Notes under the pieces: model-generated
What the model was told of the DNA's origin: nothing
Databases searched by the model: none
Seen by the model: the letters and a program-made list of their open reading frames with translations, nothing else
Made by a program: the position numbers and the translations under genes
Shown: piece after piece, positions 23,641 to 32,661 of the stretch
Position numbering within the stretch: position 1 is the first letter of the stretch
Layout of the letters: every line of letters begins with the position of its first letter
Origin: an uncultured Saprospiraceae bacterium
Lineage (GTDB): Bacteria > Bacteroidota > Bacteroidia > Chitinophagales > Saprospiraceae
Assembly (NCBI GenBank): GCA_937944245.1
Contig: CALDYY010000040.1
Location: 1-34,737 of the forward strand
Direction of reading: 5' to 3'
Length of the DNA stretch: 34,737 nucleotides

Positions 23641-25923
23641 ATGCCTTTCGATATAGAAATGATAGAAGGTGTTTATGCGAAATTTGCCTCACGAGTAGAT
23701 GAAGCAAAAAGGGTGTTAAAAAGACCTTTAACGCTCGCTGAGAAGATTTTATTTGCCCATTTGCATTCCGATTCGCCCTTGCAAGAGTACAAACGAGGCA
23801 AGGATTATGTATTTTTTGCTCCTGACCGCGTAGCCATGCAAGATGCCACAGCACAAATGGCATTGTTACAGTTTATGACTGCTGGACGCGACAAAGTAGC
23901 TGTACCTTCCACAGTGCACTGTGATCACTTAATTCTGGCAGAGGTAGAGGCGGAAGCGGACTTGAAAACGGCGATTCACGAAAACGAGGAAGTGTATGAT
24001 TTTTTAGCTTCTATTTCTAATCGCTACGGCATTGGTTTTTGGAAACCAGGTGCAGGTATTATTCACCAAGTGGTGTTAGAAAATTACGCTTTTCCGGGCG
24101 GTATGATGATTGGCACAGATTCGCATACGCCTAACGCTGGCGGTTTGGGTATGGTGGCAATTGGCGTTGGTGGTGCTGATGCTGTGGATGTGATGGTAGG
24201 TATGCCTTGGGAATTAAAAATGCCAAAACTAATTGGTGTTAAACTTACAGGAAAACTGAATGGTTGGGCTTCACCAAAGGATGTTATTCTTAAAGTAGCC
24301 GGTATTTTGACAGTAAAAGGTGGAACAGACGCCATTGTAGAATATTTTGGAGAAGGTGCCACCACATTATCTTGTACAGGAAAAGGTACAATTTGTAATA
24401 TGGGTGCTGAAATCGGGGCAACGACTTCTACTTTCGGCTACGACGAAGCGATGAGCCGTTATTTAAAAGCTACTGGCAGAGAAGAAATTGCCATTATGGC
24501 AGACCAAATTGCATCTTATTTAACGGGTGATGATGAAGTGTATGCTAATCCAGAACAATATTTCGATCAAGTTATTGAAATTGACCTTTCTACACTAGAA
24601 CCTTTGTTGAACGGTCCTTTTACACCAGACTTGGCAACGCCAATTTCTCAAGTAAAGGAAGCTGCTAAAATCAACAACTGGCCTACTGAGTTAGAATACT
24701 GCTTAATTGGCTCTTGCACCAATTCTTCCTACGAGGACATTACAAGAGCTGCTTCTATTGCAGTGCAAGCTATTGAAAAAGGAATTAAACCAAAGTCGCA
24801 ACTGACTATAACGCCAGGTTCTGAGCAAGTTCGATTCACACTTGAGCGCGATGGCTACATTGATAAATTGCAAGAAATGGGGGCTTTGGTGTTTGCCAAC
24901 GCTTGTGGTCCTTGCATTGGTCAATGGAAAAGAGCGGGTTCTGAGAAAGCTGCTAAGAATAGTATTGTTCACTCTTTCAATCGCAACTTCTCCAAGCGTG
25001 CAGATGGCAACCCGAATACACACGCCTTTGTAGGTTCACCCGAACTAGTAACGGCAATCGCACTTTCAGGGGAATTAGGGTTCAATCCGCTTACGGATTA
25101 CTTGATGACGGAAAAAGGGGATTTTGTGAAACTCGACCCGCCAAGTGGTTATGAATTGCCTATCAATGGCTTTGATGTAGAAGATTCAGGTTATATTGAA
25201 CCAGCAGAAGATGGTAGCAGTGTTGAAGTAAAAGTTAGTCCTACTTCTGACCGCTTGCAATTACTAGAGCCTTTTGAGCCTATAACGCATCATCAACTAC
25301 AAAATATGCGCCTTTTGATTAAAGCAAAAGGTAAATGTACAACAGACCATATCTCTATGGCTGGACCATGGTTGACTTATCGCGGACATTTAGAAAATAT
25401 TTCTAATAACTGTTTCATTGGTGCAGTCAATTATTTCAATGGTGAAATGAATAAGGTAGCAAATTTCGTAGATGATGCTACTAAAGCCTCTTTCCTTCCC
25501 GTGCCAGATTCCGCTAGAAAATATAAAGCAGCAGGTATTGGCACGATTGTTTTAGGTGAGGAAAACTATGGTGAAGGTTCGTCCAGAGAACATGCTGCTA
25601 TGGAGCCAAGATACTTGGGTGTAAAAGCTGTGCTAGTAAAATCCTTTGCGCGCATTCACGAAACCAACTTGAAAAAGCAAGGGATGTTAGCATTGACGTT
25701 CATCAATCCTAGCGATTATGATAAAGTACGTCAAGACGATTTGATTAGTATTCGCGGATTGGATCAAATGGCACCTGGTCAATCTTTACAAGTAATTCTA
25801 AGGCATAGCGATGGCACTGAGGAGTCTTTTCAAGTAGCACACACTTACAATGAAGATCAAATTTCTTGGGTAAAAGCAGGTTCTGCTTTGAATAAAATTA
25901 GAAAAGAATTGGCGAAAGCCTAG
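23641..25923 (+). CDS. Aconitate hydratase, mitochondrial-type
   Basis: This TCA-cycle enzyme interconverts citrate and isocitrate using a [4Fe-4S] cluster. At 760 residues it matches the mitochondrial-type aconitases common in Bacteroidota, which differ from the ~890-residue AcnA and the AcnB forms. Cluster ligands are Cys359 (in [11 protein letters not shown]) and Cys422/Cys425 (in ACGPCIGQW), with the same spacing as the mitochondrial enzyme. Other visible motifs are [11 protein letters not shown] and, in the swivel domain, [10 protein letters not shown]. Intact. It has its own -7 element and a strong terminator and appears monocistronic, divergent from proB and convergent with ilvC. Confidence 0.96.
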   Translation: MPFDIEMIEGVYAKFASRVDEAKRVLKRPLTLAEKILFAHLHSDSPLQEYKRGKDYVFFAPDRVAMQDATAQMALLQFMTAGRDKVAVPSTVHCDHLILAEVEAEADLKTAIHENEEVYDFLASISNRYGIGFWKPGAGIIHQVVLENYAFPGGMMIGTDSHTPNAGGLGMVAIGVGGADAVDVMVGMPWELKMPKLIGVKLTGKLNGWASPKDVILKVAGILTVKGGTDAIVEYFGEGATTLSCTGKGTICNMGAEIGATTSTFGYDEAMSRYLKATGREEIAIMADQIASYLTGDDEVYANPEQYFDQVIEIDLSTLEPLLNGPFTPDLATPISQVKEAAKINNWPTELEYCLIGSCTNSSYEDITRAASIAVQAIEKGIKPKSQLTITPGSEQVRFTLERDGYIDKLQEMGALVFANACGPCIGQWKRAGSEKAAKNSIVHSFNRNFSKRADGNPNTHAFVGSPELVTAIALSGELGFNPLTDYLMTEKGDFVKLDPPSGYELPINGFDVEDSGYIEPAEDGSSVEVKVSPTSDRLQLLEPFEPITHHQLQNMRLLIKAKGKCTTDHISMAGPWLTYRGHLENISNNCFIGAVNYFNGEMNKVANFVDDATKASFLPVPDSARKYKAAGIGTIVLGEENYGEGSSREHAAMEPRYLGVKAVLVKSFARIHETNLKKQGMLALTFINPSDYDKVRQDDLISIRGLDQMAPGQSLQVILRHSDGTEESFQVAHTYNEDQISWVKAGSALNKIRKELAKA

Positions 25924-25932
25924 TTGAGGAGA

Positions 25933-25972
25933 ATGGACGAGTATTTCTTGAAATGCTCGTCCATCTTTTTTT
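25933..25972 (+). terminator. Strong Rho-independent terminator of the aconitase gene
   Basis: ATGGACGAG (25933-25941) pairs with CTCGTCCAT (25956-25964). An inner T-G wobble and ATTTC/GAAAT extend the stem to about 15 bp. Seven Ts follow at 25966-25972. It starts 9 bases after the stop codon. Confidence 0.88.
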
Positions 25973-25977
25973 ACAAA

Positions 25978-27024
25978 TTATTGGTTTTCAGGTCGTAACT
26001 GTCTTACTGTTCTTCCCGCTTGCCACATTTCACACTCTCTTAATTCTTTTAATTCTAATTCCAACTTCTCTCGATAATCTGTTTGACTATTAGAATCAAT
26101 CGAAATTTGTGCTTCATTTCCCGAAGCTACACTTTCATAGAGTTCTTCAAAGACAGGTGCTGTGGCATCTCTAAATTTTTTCCACCAATCCAAAGCTCCT
26201 CTCTGTGCAGTAGTAGAACAGTTAGCATACATCCAGTCCATACCATTTTCCGCCACCAGTGGATAAAGCGATTGAGTAGCCTCTTCTACTGTTTCGTTGA
26301 AAGCTTCAGAAGGGGTATGACCTTTACTTCTCAAAAGGTCGTATTGTGCAGCAAAAAGCCCTTGTATTGCACCCATCAACGTACCGCGCTCACCCGTCAA
26401 GTCGCTGAATACTTCGCGTTTGAAGGTTGTTTCAAATAAATAGCCCGATCCAACGCCGATGCCCAACGCCACCACGCGGTCATAGGCTCTGCCCGTAGCA
26501 TCTTGGAAGATGGCATAACTAGAGTTCAAGCCTCTACCTTCCAAAAACAGACGACGCAAACTTGTGCCTGAACCTTTTGGTGCAACTAAGATAACATCTA
26601 CATCGGTAGGAGGAACAATCCCTGTTCTTTCTTTGTAGGTAATTCCGAAGCCATGCGAAAAATAAAGTGCTTTTCCAGCCGTCAAATATTTTTGAATGGT
26701 GGGCCAAATTGCAATTTGTGCTGCATCAGAAAGTAAATATTGAATAATGGTAGCTCGCTCTGCAGCCTCCTCTATTGAAAATAAAGTTTCGCCTGGAATC
26801 CAGCCATCTTCTATTGCTTTGTCCCAAGACTTAGAAGGTTGTCTCTGTCCGACAATCACATTAAATCCGTTGTCTCTCAAGTTGAGCGATTGACCAGGAC
26901 CTTGTACGCCGTAGCCAATAATGGCAATGGTTTCATCTTTTAGTACCGCTCTTGCTTTGTCTAATGGAAATTCTTCGCGCGTAACTACATTTTCCTCCAT
27001 GCCTCCGAAATTCAATTTCGCCAT
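25978..27024 (-). CDS. ilvC: Ketol-acid reductoisomerase
   Basis: This is the second enzyme of valine/isoleucine synthesis: Mg2+-dependent alkyl migration of acetolactate or acetohydroxybutyrate followed by NAD(P)H reduction. I start at 27024 (AKLNFGGMEENV); an upstream Met adds 16 residues that overlap a palindrome in the leader. The 348 residues show the Rossmann motif GYGVQGPGQSLNLRDNGFNV with the cofactor loop VGQRQPSKSWDKA, and the metal-binding C-terminal helical domain (DLTGERGTLMGAIQGLFAAQYD; the ETVEEATQSLYP glutamates). GVQGPGQ in place of the usual GSQGHAH is a variant I associate with Bacteroidota enzymes. No ilvB, ilvN or ilvD is adjacent, so the gene is an orphan here. Confidence 0.95.
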   Translation of the reverse strand: MAKLNFGGMEENVVTREEFPLDKARAVLKDETIAIIGYGVQGPGQSLNLRDNGFNVIVGQRQPSKSWDKAIEDGWIPGETLFSIEEAAERATIIQYLLSDAAQIAIWPTIQKYLTAGKALYFSHGFGITYKERTGIVPPTDVDVILVAPKGSGTSLRRLFLEGRGLNSSYAIFQDATGRAYDRVVALGIGVGSGYLFETTFKREVFSDLTGERGTLMGAIQGLFAAQYDLLRSKGHTPSEAFNETVEEATQSLYPLVAENGMDWMYANCSTTAQRGALDWWKKFRDATAPVFEELYESVASGNEAQISIDSNSQTDYREKLELELKELRECEMWQAGRTVRQLRPENQ

Positions 27025-27040
27025 AATATTTTCTATTTGT

Positions 27041-27085
27041 TTACTGTAATAAATTTTCTGATTAAGCCCCAATATAAAATATTGG
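27041..27085 (-). promoter_or_regulatory. ilvC: ilvC leader with two palindromes
   Basis: TTAC-T-GTAA (27041-27049) lies 17 bases before the ilvC start. CCAATAT-AAA-ATATTGG (27069-27085), a perfect 7-bp repeat, lies 45 bases before it. If transcription starts at the -7 element near 27140, both are in the leader and could be RNA hairpins; otherwise they are DNA operators. No leader peptide rich in branched-chain residues is seen. Confidence 0.3.
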
Positions 27086-27136
27086 TTTGAATCTTCTTTT
27101 TTGTTCTATGTTAACAAACTCTTTTTTTTCCGATGT

Positions 27137-27144
27137 CAAAGTTA
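27137..27144 (-). promoter_or_regulatory. ilvC: -7 element (TAACTTTG) possibly of ilvC
   Basis: This exact TAnnTTTG match on the minus strand would give a leader of about 105 bases. The remaining 27145-27275 stretch holds no gene I can support. Confidence 0.33.
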
Positions 27145-27275
27145 AAGAGCTTGAATCTAGAGTTTGAAAAGACTAGAAAGGGGTTGAAAAGTTAACTAAT
27201 AATTTTTTTAGCTTATGTTGAGTCTTTCATGCTGTTCTATAAAAGAAAAGGAGGAAGCATTATTTGTGTACCGCT

Positions 27276-27662
27276 TTATTCTGTTAGTTCAATTAAATTC
27301 CCTTCGGGGTCTTCAATTACACTTTCATAATAACCATCGCCGGTTACTCTTGGCTCTCCCACTATTTTGTACCCATTTTTTCGTATTAAATCAGTCATAT
27401 TATCTACACTTTCTTTAGTCCCAACAGATATGGCAAAATGTGTTAACCCAAATTTTTGAATTGATTGGTCAAGAAATTCAGAAATATCTGGTCTGTGCAT
27501 TAACTCAATTCTCGCTCCATTTTCAAATGATAAAAAATAGGAGCTAAATTTCTTTTTGGGGTTAAAATATTTTTCGCTTGAAGTCAACTTAAAGTATTTC
27601 AGATAAAAACGTTTCATTTTTTCTAAATCCTTAGTCCAAATTGCAATATGTTCAATTTTCAT
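27276..27662 (-). CDS. Glyoxalase/VOC-superfamily protein
   Basis: The start at 27662 opens directly with KIEHIAIW, the first beta-strand of a vicinal-oxygen-chelate module; the longer frame adds 37 residues and overlaps the upstream gene. The 128 residues form one paired beta-alpha-beta-beta-beta unit. Putative metal ligands are His5 (EHIAIW), Glu in RIELMHRP, His in THFAISV and Glu in GNLIELTE, the usual H/E/H/E layout. The family includes glyoxalase I, fosfomycin-resistance enzymes, dioxygenases and antibiotic-binding proteins; nothing here singles one out. It is the last gene of the minus-strand run from the DUF72 gene. Confidence 0.82.
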   Translation of the reverse strand: MKIEHIAIWTKDLEKMKRFYLKYFKLTSSEKYFNPKKKFSSYFLSFENGARIELMHRPDISEFLDQSIQKFGLTHFAISVGTKESVDNMTDLIRKNGYKIVGEPRVTGDGYYESVIEDPEGNLIELTE

Positions 27663-27720
27663 TTTGTATTTTGATTGATGTTTAATTCTTGTGGTTATTA
27701 AGGGAGATACATCAAATTCA

Positions 27721-28257
27721 TCAACGAAATAGGGTCTTAATTTCTGTAGCTTCAGATGGTTTAAGCCGACCACTTAAGACAAGTCGTAATTCACGTCTGC
27801 GCGAAGCTTCATTGTAAAGTTTTTGTTCTTCATTTGTTAACGCAATAACAGGTGGTACAGGTATGGGTTGACGTGTTTTGTCGTCAATGCCTACAAACGT
27901 AAGAAATGCGTCGTTACATTTTCTTGGATTTCCCCCCTTAATGTTGCTGGCAAACACCTCTACATAAACCTCAAGGGAGGTATTAAAAGCTCTGGTAACG
28001 GAGGCTTTTAGCGTAATTACATCACCCAATAACACAGGCAGTTTGAATGAAACTTGGTCCACAGAAGCCGTTACAACGTTGGCCTCGCAGTGCTTACCTG
28101 CACAAATGGCACCCGCTATATCCATCCACCGCATGAGATTACCACCCATTAAATTTCCTGTTGGGTTCGTATCGTTGGGCATAATCATTTCAGACATAAT
28201 CGTTTGCGATTCTGCCACTTTTTTAGCTCGTAGTTCGATGGTACTCTTTTTCTTCAT
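27721..28257 (-). CDS. Acyl-CoA thioesterase (hotdog fold, YciA/BACH type)
   Basis: The 178-residue protein has a single hotdog domain (about 15-140) with the family motifs MIMPNDTNPTGNLMGGNLMRWMD (catalytic Asn/Asp region and dimer helix) and TASVDQVSFKLPVLLGDVITL. It would hydrolyse acyl-CoA to free acid and CoA. The C-terminal tail (about 145-178) is charged and helical. The ATG abuts the stop codon of the gene upstream, so translation is probably coupled. Within a lipB operon the natural link is acyl-chain supply or recycling, which is inference. Confidence 0.9.
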   Translation of the reverse strand: MKKKSTIELRAKKVAESQTIMSEMIMPNDTNPTGNLMGGNLMRWMDIAGAICAGKHCEANVVTASVDQVSFKLPVLLGDVITLKASVTRAFNTSLEVYVEVFASNIKGGNPRKCNDAFLTFVGIDDKTRQPIPVPPVIALTNEEQKLYNEASRRRELRLVLSGRLKPSEATEIKTLFR

Positions 28258-28671
28258 TTAGAGAATCATTACGCCTTTTTTTTCTATCAAAGGCACATTA
28301 GTGAAATTGTAAGATGCTAAACTACCAATGACAAAAATATACTTCTTATCGTACATATGACCATTATACATAAAACTTACCCAATATTCGTTGGTCAACC
28401 CAAATAAATTAGTTGGTATAGGTTCTACTGGATATGCCCTTTTGGGACCAATTTCCTCAAAAAAATGTCTTAGTGTTGTAGTGCGCTTGTTTTCGCCGTC
28501 TATTTCGCCATAGCCTTTAGAGCTAATCAGTACCCCAGTGATGGCTTCATCTTTTAAGTTAATGATATAAGTATCCCAAACTTCTATTTCGTCTTCTTGA
28601 TTGGAAAATTCTCTTGGTACAATAGCGATGGCTAAATCTTTTACTTTGTGAATAGGTATGTCTTTTTTCAT
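28258..28671 (-). CDS. Conserved-looking protein of unknown function between lipB and a thioesterase
   Basis: I do not recognise the family. The 137-residue cytoplasmic protein has no signal or membrane segment. Its start overlaps the lipB stop by 4 bases and its stop touches the thioesterase start, so it is tightly translation-coupled. It looks like an alpha/beta fold: LAIAIVPREF, WDTYIINLKDEAITGVLISSKGYGEI, a KRTTTLRHFFEEIGP helix, NEYWVSFMYNGHMYDKKYIFVIGSL. It has no cysteine and no obvious catalytic motif. The context points to lipoate or acyl metabolism, but that is only an inference from position. Confidence 0.78.
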   Translation of the reverse strand: MKKDIPIHKVKDLAIAIVPREFSNQEDEIEVWDTYIINLKDEAITGVLISSKGYGEIDGENKRTTTLRHFFEEIGPKRAYPVEPIPTNLFGLTNEYWVSFMYNGHMYDKKYIFVIGSLASYNFTNVPLIEKKGVMIL

Positions 28672-29402
28672 TTTTGCATAGTTGCTGCTGCTGGAGCATA
28701 ATCATAATCAAATTGTTGCGCAAAATGGTATAAGAGTTTATTTTTCACCTCTTGTATATCTATTTCCGTGCCTAATTCTTGTTGCATAGAAGTTATTGTT
28801 TTATCCTTATCTTCGATTCCACAAGGAATAATATTTGCAAAATGAGCTAGATTTGTATTCACATTTAATGCAAAACCGTGCATAGTTACCCATCTACTTA
28901 GGTGAACGCCAATGGCGCAGATTTTGCGTTTGGGTTGGCTTGAATTGGCTTCCAACCAAACGCCAGTAAAGCCTTCTTCTCGACCTGCAACGATGCCATA
29001 TTCTATCAACATTTTGATGACAATTTCTTCTAAATAACGTATATAACGATGTACGTCTGTGAAAAAACAATCCAAATCAAAAATAGGGTAAGCAACGATT
29101 TGCCCTAACCCATGATAGGTGATGTCGCCACCTCTGTTAATTTTAAAAAATTCAAAACCACCTGCTGTTAGCTGTTCTTCATTCAGTAACAGGTTTGATT
29201 TTGAGCCACTTCTACCTAAAGTGTAAACAGGCGGATGCTCGCAAAAGATTAAGTAATGCTTTTGTGGACTACTGTTAGGTTGCTGGCGATTGATTTTTTT
29301 TATGGCAATCACCTCTTCTAGCAAGCATTGCTGATGATTCCATGCTTGTTGGTAGGAAATTTGACCCAAATCTTGAAAAATGACTTCATTCTTCATACTC
29401 AA
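28668..29402 (-). CDS. lipB: Lipoyl(octanoyl) transferase
   Basis: LipB moves octanoyl from acyl-carrier protein to the lipoyl domains of 2-oxoacid dehydrogenases and the glycine cleavage H protein. The 244 residues include the motifs EHPPVYTLGR, INRGGDITYHGLGQIVAYP, Lys160 (RKICAIGVHLSRWVTMHG) and the catalytic Cys194 in IIPCGIEDKDKTITSM, the acyl-thioester site known for the family. Two Met codons (29402 and 29396) are possible starts; they differ by two residues. A short Gln/Asn-rich insertion (QQPNSSPQ, about 40-47) precedes the conserved core. lipA is not in the window. Its stop overlaps the next start. Confidence 0.94.
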   Translation of the reverse strand: MSMKNEVIFQDLGQISYQQAWNHQQCLLEEVIAIKKINRQQPNSSPQKHYLIFCEHPPVYTLGRSGSKSNLLLNEEQLTAGGFEFFKINRGGDITYHGLGQIVAYPIFDLDCFFTDVHRYIRYLEEIVIKMLIEYGIVAGREEGFTGVWLEANSSQPKRKICAIGVHLSRWVTMHGFALNVNTNLAHFANIIPCGIEDKDKTITSMQQELGTEIDIQEVKNKLLYHFAQQFDYDYAPAAATMQK

Positions 29403-29452
29403 CGCTTTCTGTATTATTGACCATTACAGACAACTAAGGCATTGGAATAGTT

Positions 29453-31561
29453 TTAATTTGTTAGTTCATTTGACATTGCCTCCATTTTTCTTTTAACATA
29501 ATAGTAGGTTTCCACTTGAGACCTAATTAAAATATCGGTGCTGTTTTGCTTATATGGATTGGACTGCTCTTTGTTGATTATTCGTGCTTTAGTGTTGTCA
29601 TTTAGTTGAATATCAATATATTCTTTGATTTCCTTTTTTAATGTTTCGTCATAAATAGGAAAAGCCGCTTCAATGCGATAACTCAAATTTCTAGTCATCC
29701 AGTCGGCTGAGGATAAATAAATTTGTTCATCGCCATTGTTGTGAAAGATAAAAACCCTAGCGTGTTCCAAAAAGCGATCTACAATACTAATCGCTTCAAT
29801 ATTTTCACTCCAATTTTTTAATTGAGGTATCAATGAGCATATTCCTCTTATAATCAACTTTATTGTTACACCCGCTTGACTAGCTTCGTAGAGTTTAGCA
29901 ATCATCTGATCGTCCTGTAAACTATTCATTTTTAGTATAATGCCAGCCGCTTTGCCTTGTTTAGCATTTTCAATTTCGCGGTCTATAAATGCTACTAATT
30001 TACTTCTTAAATTAAATTGACCTACTAAAAGATGTTCAAAATCAGGAGCTTGTACAGTTTCTAAGTAAGAAAATAGTCGAGCCACTTCTTTTACAATTCG
30101 ATCATCGGCGGTAAAAAGACCGAAATCGCTGTACAACTTGGCTGTTCCTTCATGAAAATTTCCTGTACTTAAATAGGCATACATTTTAATTTTAGTTTCT
30201 TCTTTTCTGCGTACTAGAGCAAGCTTGGAATGTACTTTTATGCCTGGCAAACTATACTTAACGTTCACGCCTATTTTTTCTAAACGCTCCCCCCATTTTA
30301 GGTTGGCTTCCTCTTCAAATCTAGCTTTTACTTCAATAAAAACAGTTACCTGTTTTCCAGCTTTTACAGCATCTATCAACGCATTCATTATTCGGGATTC
30401 TTTAGCCACTCTGTATTGCGTTACTTTGATGTGCGTAACATGAGGGTCGCGTGCAGCCACTTCTAAAAAACGCATAACCGATTCATAAGAATGATAAGGC
30501 ATATGAATGAGGTGGTCGCGCTCGTCAATAGCTTTAAAAAAGTGAAGTGTTTTTTCTAGCGGTGTGTAAGGTATTGGTGGTAATGGCTCATTCTCTGTTT
30601 TAGGTTTATTCAAATTTGGGAATTTGAATAAGTCAAAGTTATTCAAATAACGTCCCTCGGGAAAAATATCGTAACGTTCCAATTCAAAAACTTCCATTAA
30701 AAAAGTCAGCAAACTTTCAGGCATTTCTCTGTCATAGACAAAGCGAGAGGCAGAACCTACGTCGCGTTTGACTAAACTTTTTTTAATTTTTTCAATCAAA
30801 TCGCCAGAAAATTCATCATCAATATATAATTCTGCATCTCTAGTTAACTTAATTGAAAAAGTATCTTCAATAAAGTATCCTGGAAACATAAACGAAACAT
30901 TATGTCGTACAATATCATCTAGCATGATAAAGTCATGCCAGCCATCGTTAGAAGGTAGTGCTAAAAAACGAGATAAGTGATCGGAAGGTATTTTGACAAT
31001 TGCTACGGTGTGTTCATTAGCTTTTGCTTCCTTATCGGTCATCCAAACAGTCAAATATAATTCGTCATTATTTAGGAAAGGACGAATTTTATGCTTCACT
31101 AAAAGTACAGGCTGCACATAAGGGAGCATATGATTGCGGAAATAGCTTTCTACAAATTCGCGTTGTGCTTCATTTAAATCCAAACGGCGAAGTAACCTCA
31201 CCTTATGAGACCTTAATTCTTGTACGATGTCTTTTTCAAAAATACTACTCAGCTCTAATTGATGTTGATTGATAATGGATTGTATCTCTTTAATCAACTC
31301 TTTTGGTTCATAATCCACTTCTTTTTTAGCTTTCTTACTAGCATTTAGGACATTTCTATGGCTTGCTATGCGCACTTTAAAGAACTCACTCAAGTTAGAG
31401 GAATAAATTGCTATAAATTTAATACGCTCTATAAGAGGTACATTTGGATCTTTTGCCTCTTGTAATACCCTGTAATTAAAGGAGAGCCAGCTAATATCTC
31501 TGTGTACTTTCGGAATGTTATTTTCTACTTTTTCTAACTTGAGTTGCGTGTCTGTTATCAT
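29453..31561 (-). CDS. ppk1: Polyphosphate kinase 1
   Basis: PPK1 makes long-chain polyphosphate from ATP, reversibly. The 702-residue protein has the N-terminal domain with RDISWLSFNYRVLQEA and the NLSEFFKVRIA segment, a head domain, and two phospholipase-D-like C-terminal domains. The autophosphorylated His is His444 in GIKVHSKLAL, and the second conserved His is His600 in FLEHARVFIF; E. coli PPK has them at 435 and 592. Length is normal. It lies 28 bases after the DUF72 gene and 50 bases before lipB on the same strand. Polyphosphate is linked to stress survival, but no regulatory signal shows that here. Confidence 0.95.
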   Translation of the reverse strand: MITDTQLKLEKVENNIPKVHRDISWLSFNYRVLQEAKDPNVPLIERIKFIAIYSSNLSEFFKVRIASHRNVLNASKKAKKEVDYEPKELIKEIQSIINQHQLELSSIFEKDIVQELRSHKVRLLRRLDLNEAQREFVESYFRNHMLPYVQPVLLVKHKIRPFLNNDELYLTVWMTDKEAKANEHTVAIVKIPSDHLSRFLALPSNDGWHDFIMLDDIVRHNVSFMFPGYFIEDTFSIKLTRDAELYIDDEFSGDLIEKIKKSLVKRDVGSASRFVYDREMPESLLTFLMEVFELERYDIFPEGRYLNNFDLFKFPNLNKPKTENEPLPPIPYTPLEKTLHFFKAIDERDHLIHMPYHSYESVMRFLEVAARDPHVTHIKVTQYRVAKESRIMNALIDAVKAGKQVTVFIEVKARFEEEANLKWGERLEKIGVNVKYSLPGIKVHSKLALVRRKEETKIKMYAYLSTGNFHEGTAKLYSDFGLFTADDRIVKEVARLFSYLETVQAPDFEHLLVGQFNLRSKLVAFIDREIENAKQGKAAGIILKMNSLQDDQMIAKLYEASQAGVTIKLIIRGICSLIPQLKNWSENIEAISIVDRFLEHARVFIFHNNGDEQIYLSSADWMTRNLSYRIEAAFPIYDETLKKEIKEYIDIQLNDNTKARIINKEQSNPYKQNSTDILIRSQVETYYYVKRKMEAMSNELTN

Positions 31562-31589
31562 TTTGTGTTTTTTCTAGCATCAAAATTAA

Positions 31590-32510
31590 TCAAAAAAGAC
31601 TGATTTGACCTTTTGTAGGTGCATTGAGTAATTTCGGTCCTCTGGTGTTCACTAATAGTTCTTCATTAGCTTTGTTATACAAATATAATGCCAATTCGGG
31701 AGAAAGAATGTTGTCAGGTTCATGCACAAAAAAGTAAATTTCTTCTACGCCTTGTGCAAACCATAATTTCATTCTAGTTATCCAATCGTCTATTCGTTCG
31801 TAATCCGTAGGGTGTAAGCCATTGCCCACAAATCGAATGAGCACCTTTGAGCAAGTGAGCGCCATGTGTAGCACATCGCGCCTGCCAGCTACATCGGTAA
31901 TCACTAAACTTATACTGTTTTGTTGACAAATAGATAACAATAATTCAAATGATTTGGATGTTGCAAACCAACTTTCGTGGCGCAACTCAAAAGCCAAAGG
32001 TATGTCTTTGGGAAACTGTTGAACGAAAGCCTCTAAGAGCGATAAACGACGCTCATCGAAATGGGGTGGGAATTGCAAGAAACAGCAACCAAGTTTATGT
32101 TCTAATTGTCGAACGGTGTCGCAAAAGAGAGAAAGTTGAATACTATTCATGCCTAAATCTCTGCTATGGCTAATTGTGTTGGTGAGTTTAGGGCAAAATC
32201 TGAAATCGTCGGGGGTATCTTTTTTCCATTGCGTTATCATGTCTAACGTTGGAATGCGATAATGGGTAGTGTTAAGTTCAATGGTGTTGAATTGCTGCCC
32301 GTAGTATTGAAGAAAATCTTTTGTTTTGGCTTTTTCTGGATAAGTAGTTCCTATCCATTCCTTCATACTCCAGCCAGTGCAGCCGATGTAAAGTTTCTTT
32401 CTTTGTGCTGCATTACTCCGTTGAGTTAGAAGAAAATTATTGTTGCTAGGATGATCTTTAGGCAATGCAAAATCAACTAAATCAATTTCTTGAACTTTCC
32501 CAAACTCCAT
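31590..32510 (-). CDS. DUF72 (YecE-like) TIM-barrel protein
   Basis: I start at 32510 (EFGKVQEIDLVDF); the longer frame adds 35 basic, low-complexity residues lying in the divergent promoter gap. The 306 residues carry the DUF72 hallmarks KLYIGCTGWSMKEWIGTTYPEK near the N-terminus, FNTIELNTTHYRIP, PLAFELRHESWF and IYFFVHEPDN near the C-terminus. The family has a TIM-barrel fold and no firmly assigned reaction; the conserved acidic residues suggest a hydrolase or isomerase. The final residues, KGQISLF, are a short tail common in the family. It is likely the first gene of the operon running down to the VOC gene. Confidence 0.88.
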   Translation of the reverse strand: MEFGKVQEIDLVDFALPKDHPSNNNFLLTQRSNAAQRKKLYIGCTGWSMKEWIGTTYPEKAKTKDFLQYYGQQFNTIELNTTHYRIPTLDMITQWKKDTPDDFRFCPKLTNTISHSRDLGMNSIQLSLFCDTVRQLEHKLGCCFLQFPPHFDERRLSLLEAFVQQFPKDIPLAFELRHESWFATSKSFELLLSICQQNSISLVITDVAGRRDVLHMALTCSKVLIRFVGNGLHPTDYERIDDWITRMKLWFAQGVEEIYFFVHEPDNILSPELALYLYNKANEELLVNTRGPKLLNAPTKGQISLF

Positions 32511-32661
32511 AAGTAATCTATTTCTTTTTCGTAATTTTGTTTTGATGATTGACAAAGAAAAGCGAAAAACATTAACTTTTGAGCAAATATTTTTTTTTGT
32601 TTGCAAAACTCGCATTTTTGGCTTTTATTGCGCATCAATGAAATTCCTATAACAACTATTC

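Noticed and set aside
24703-25023. 106-residue minus-strand open frame inside aconitase
   Set aside because: It overlaps the conserved Fe-S region of aconitase and has no independent start context or homology that I can see.
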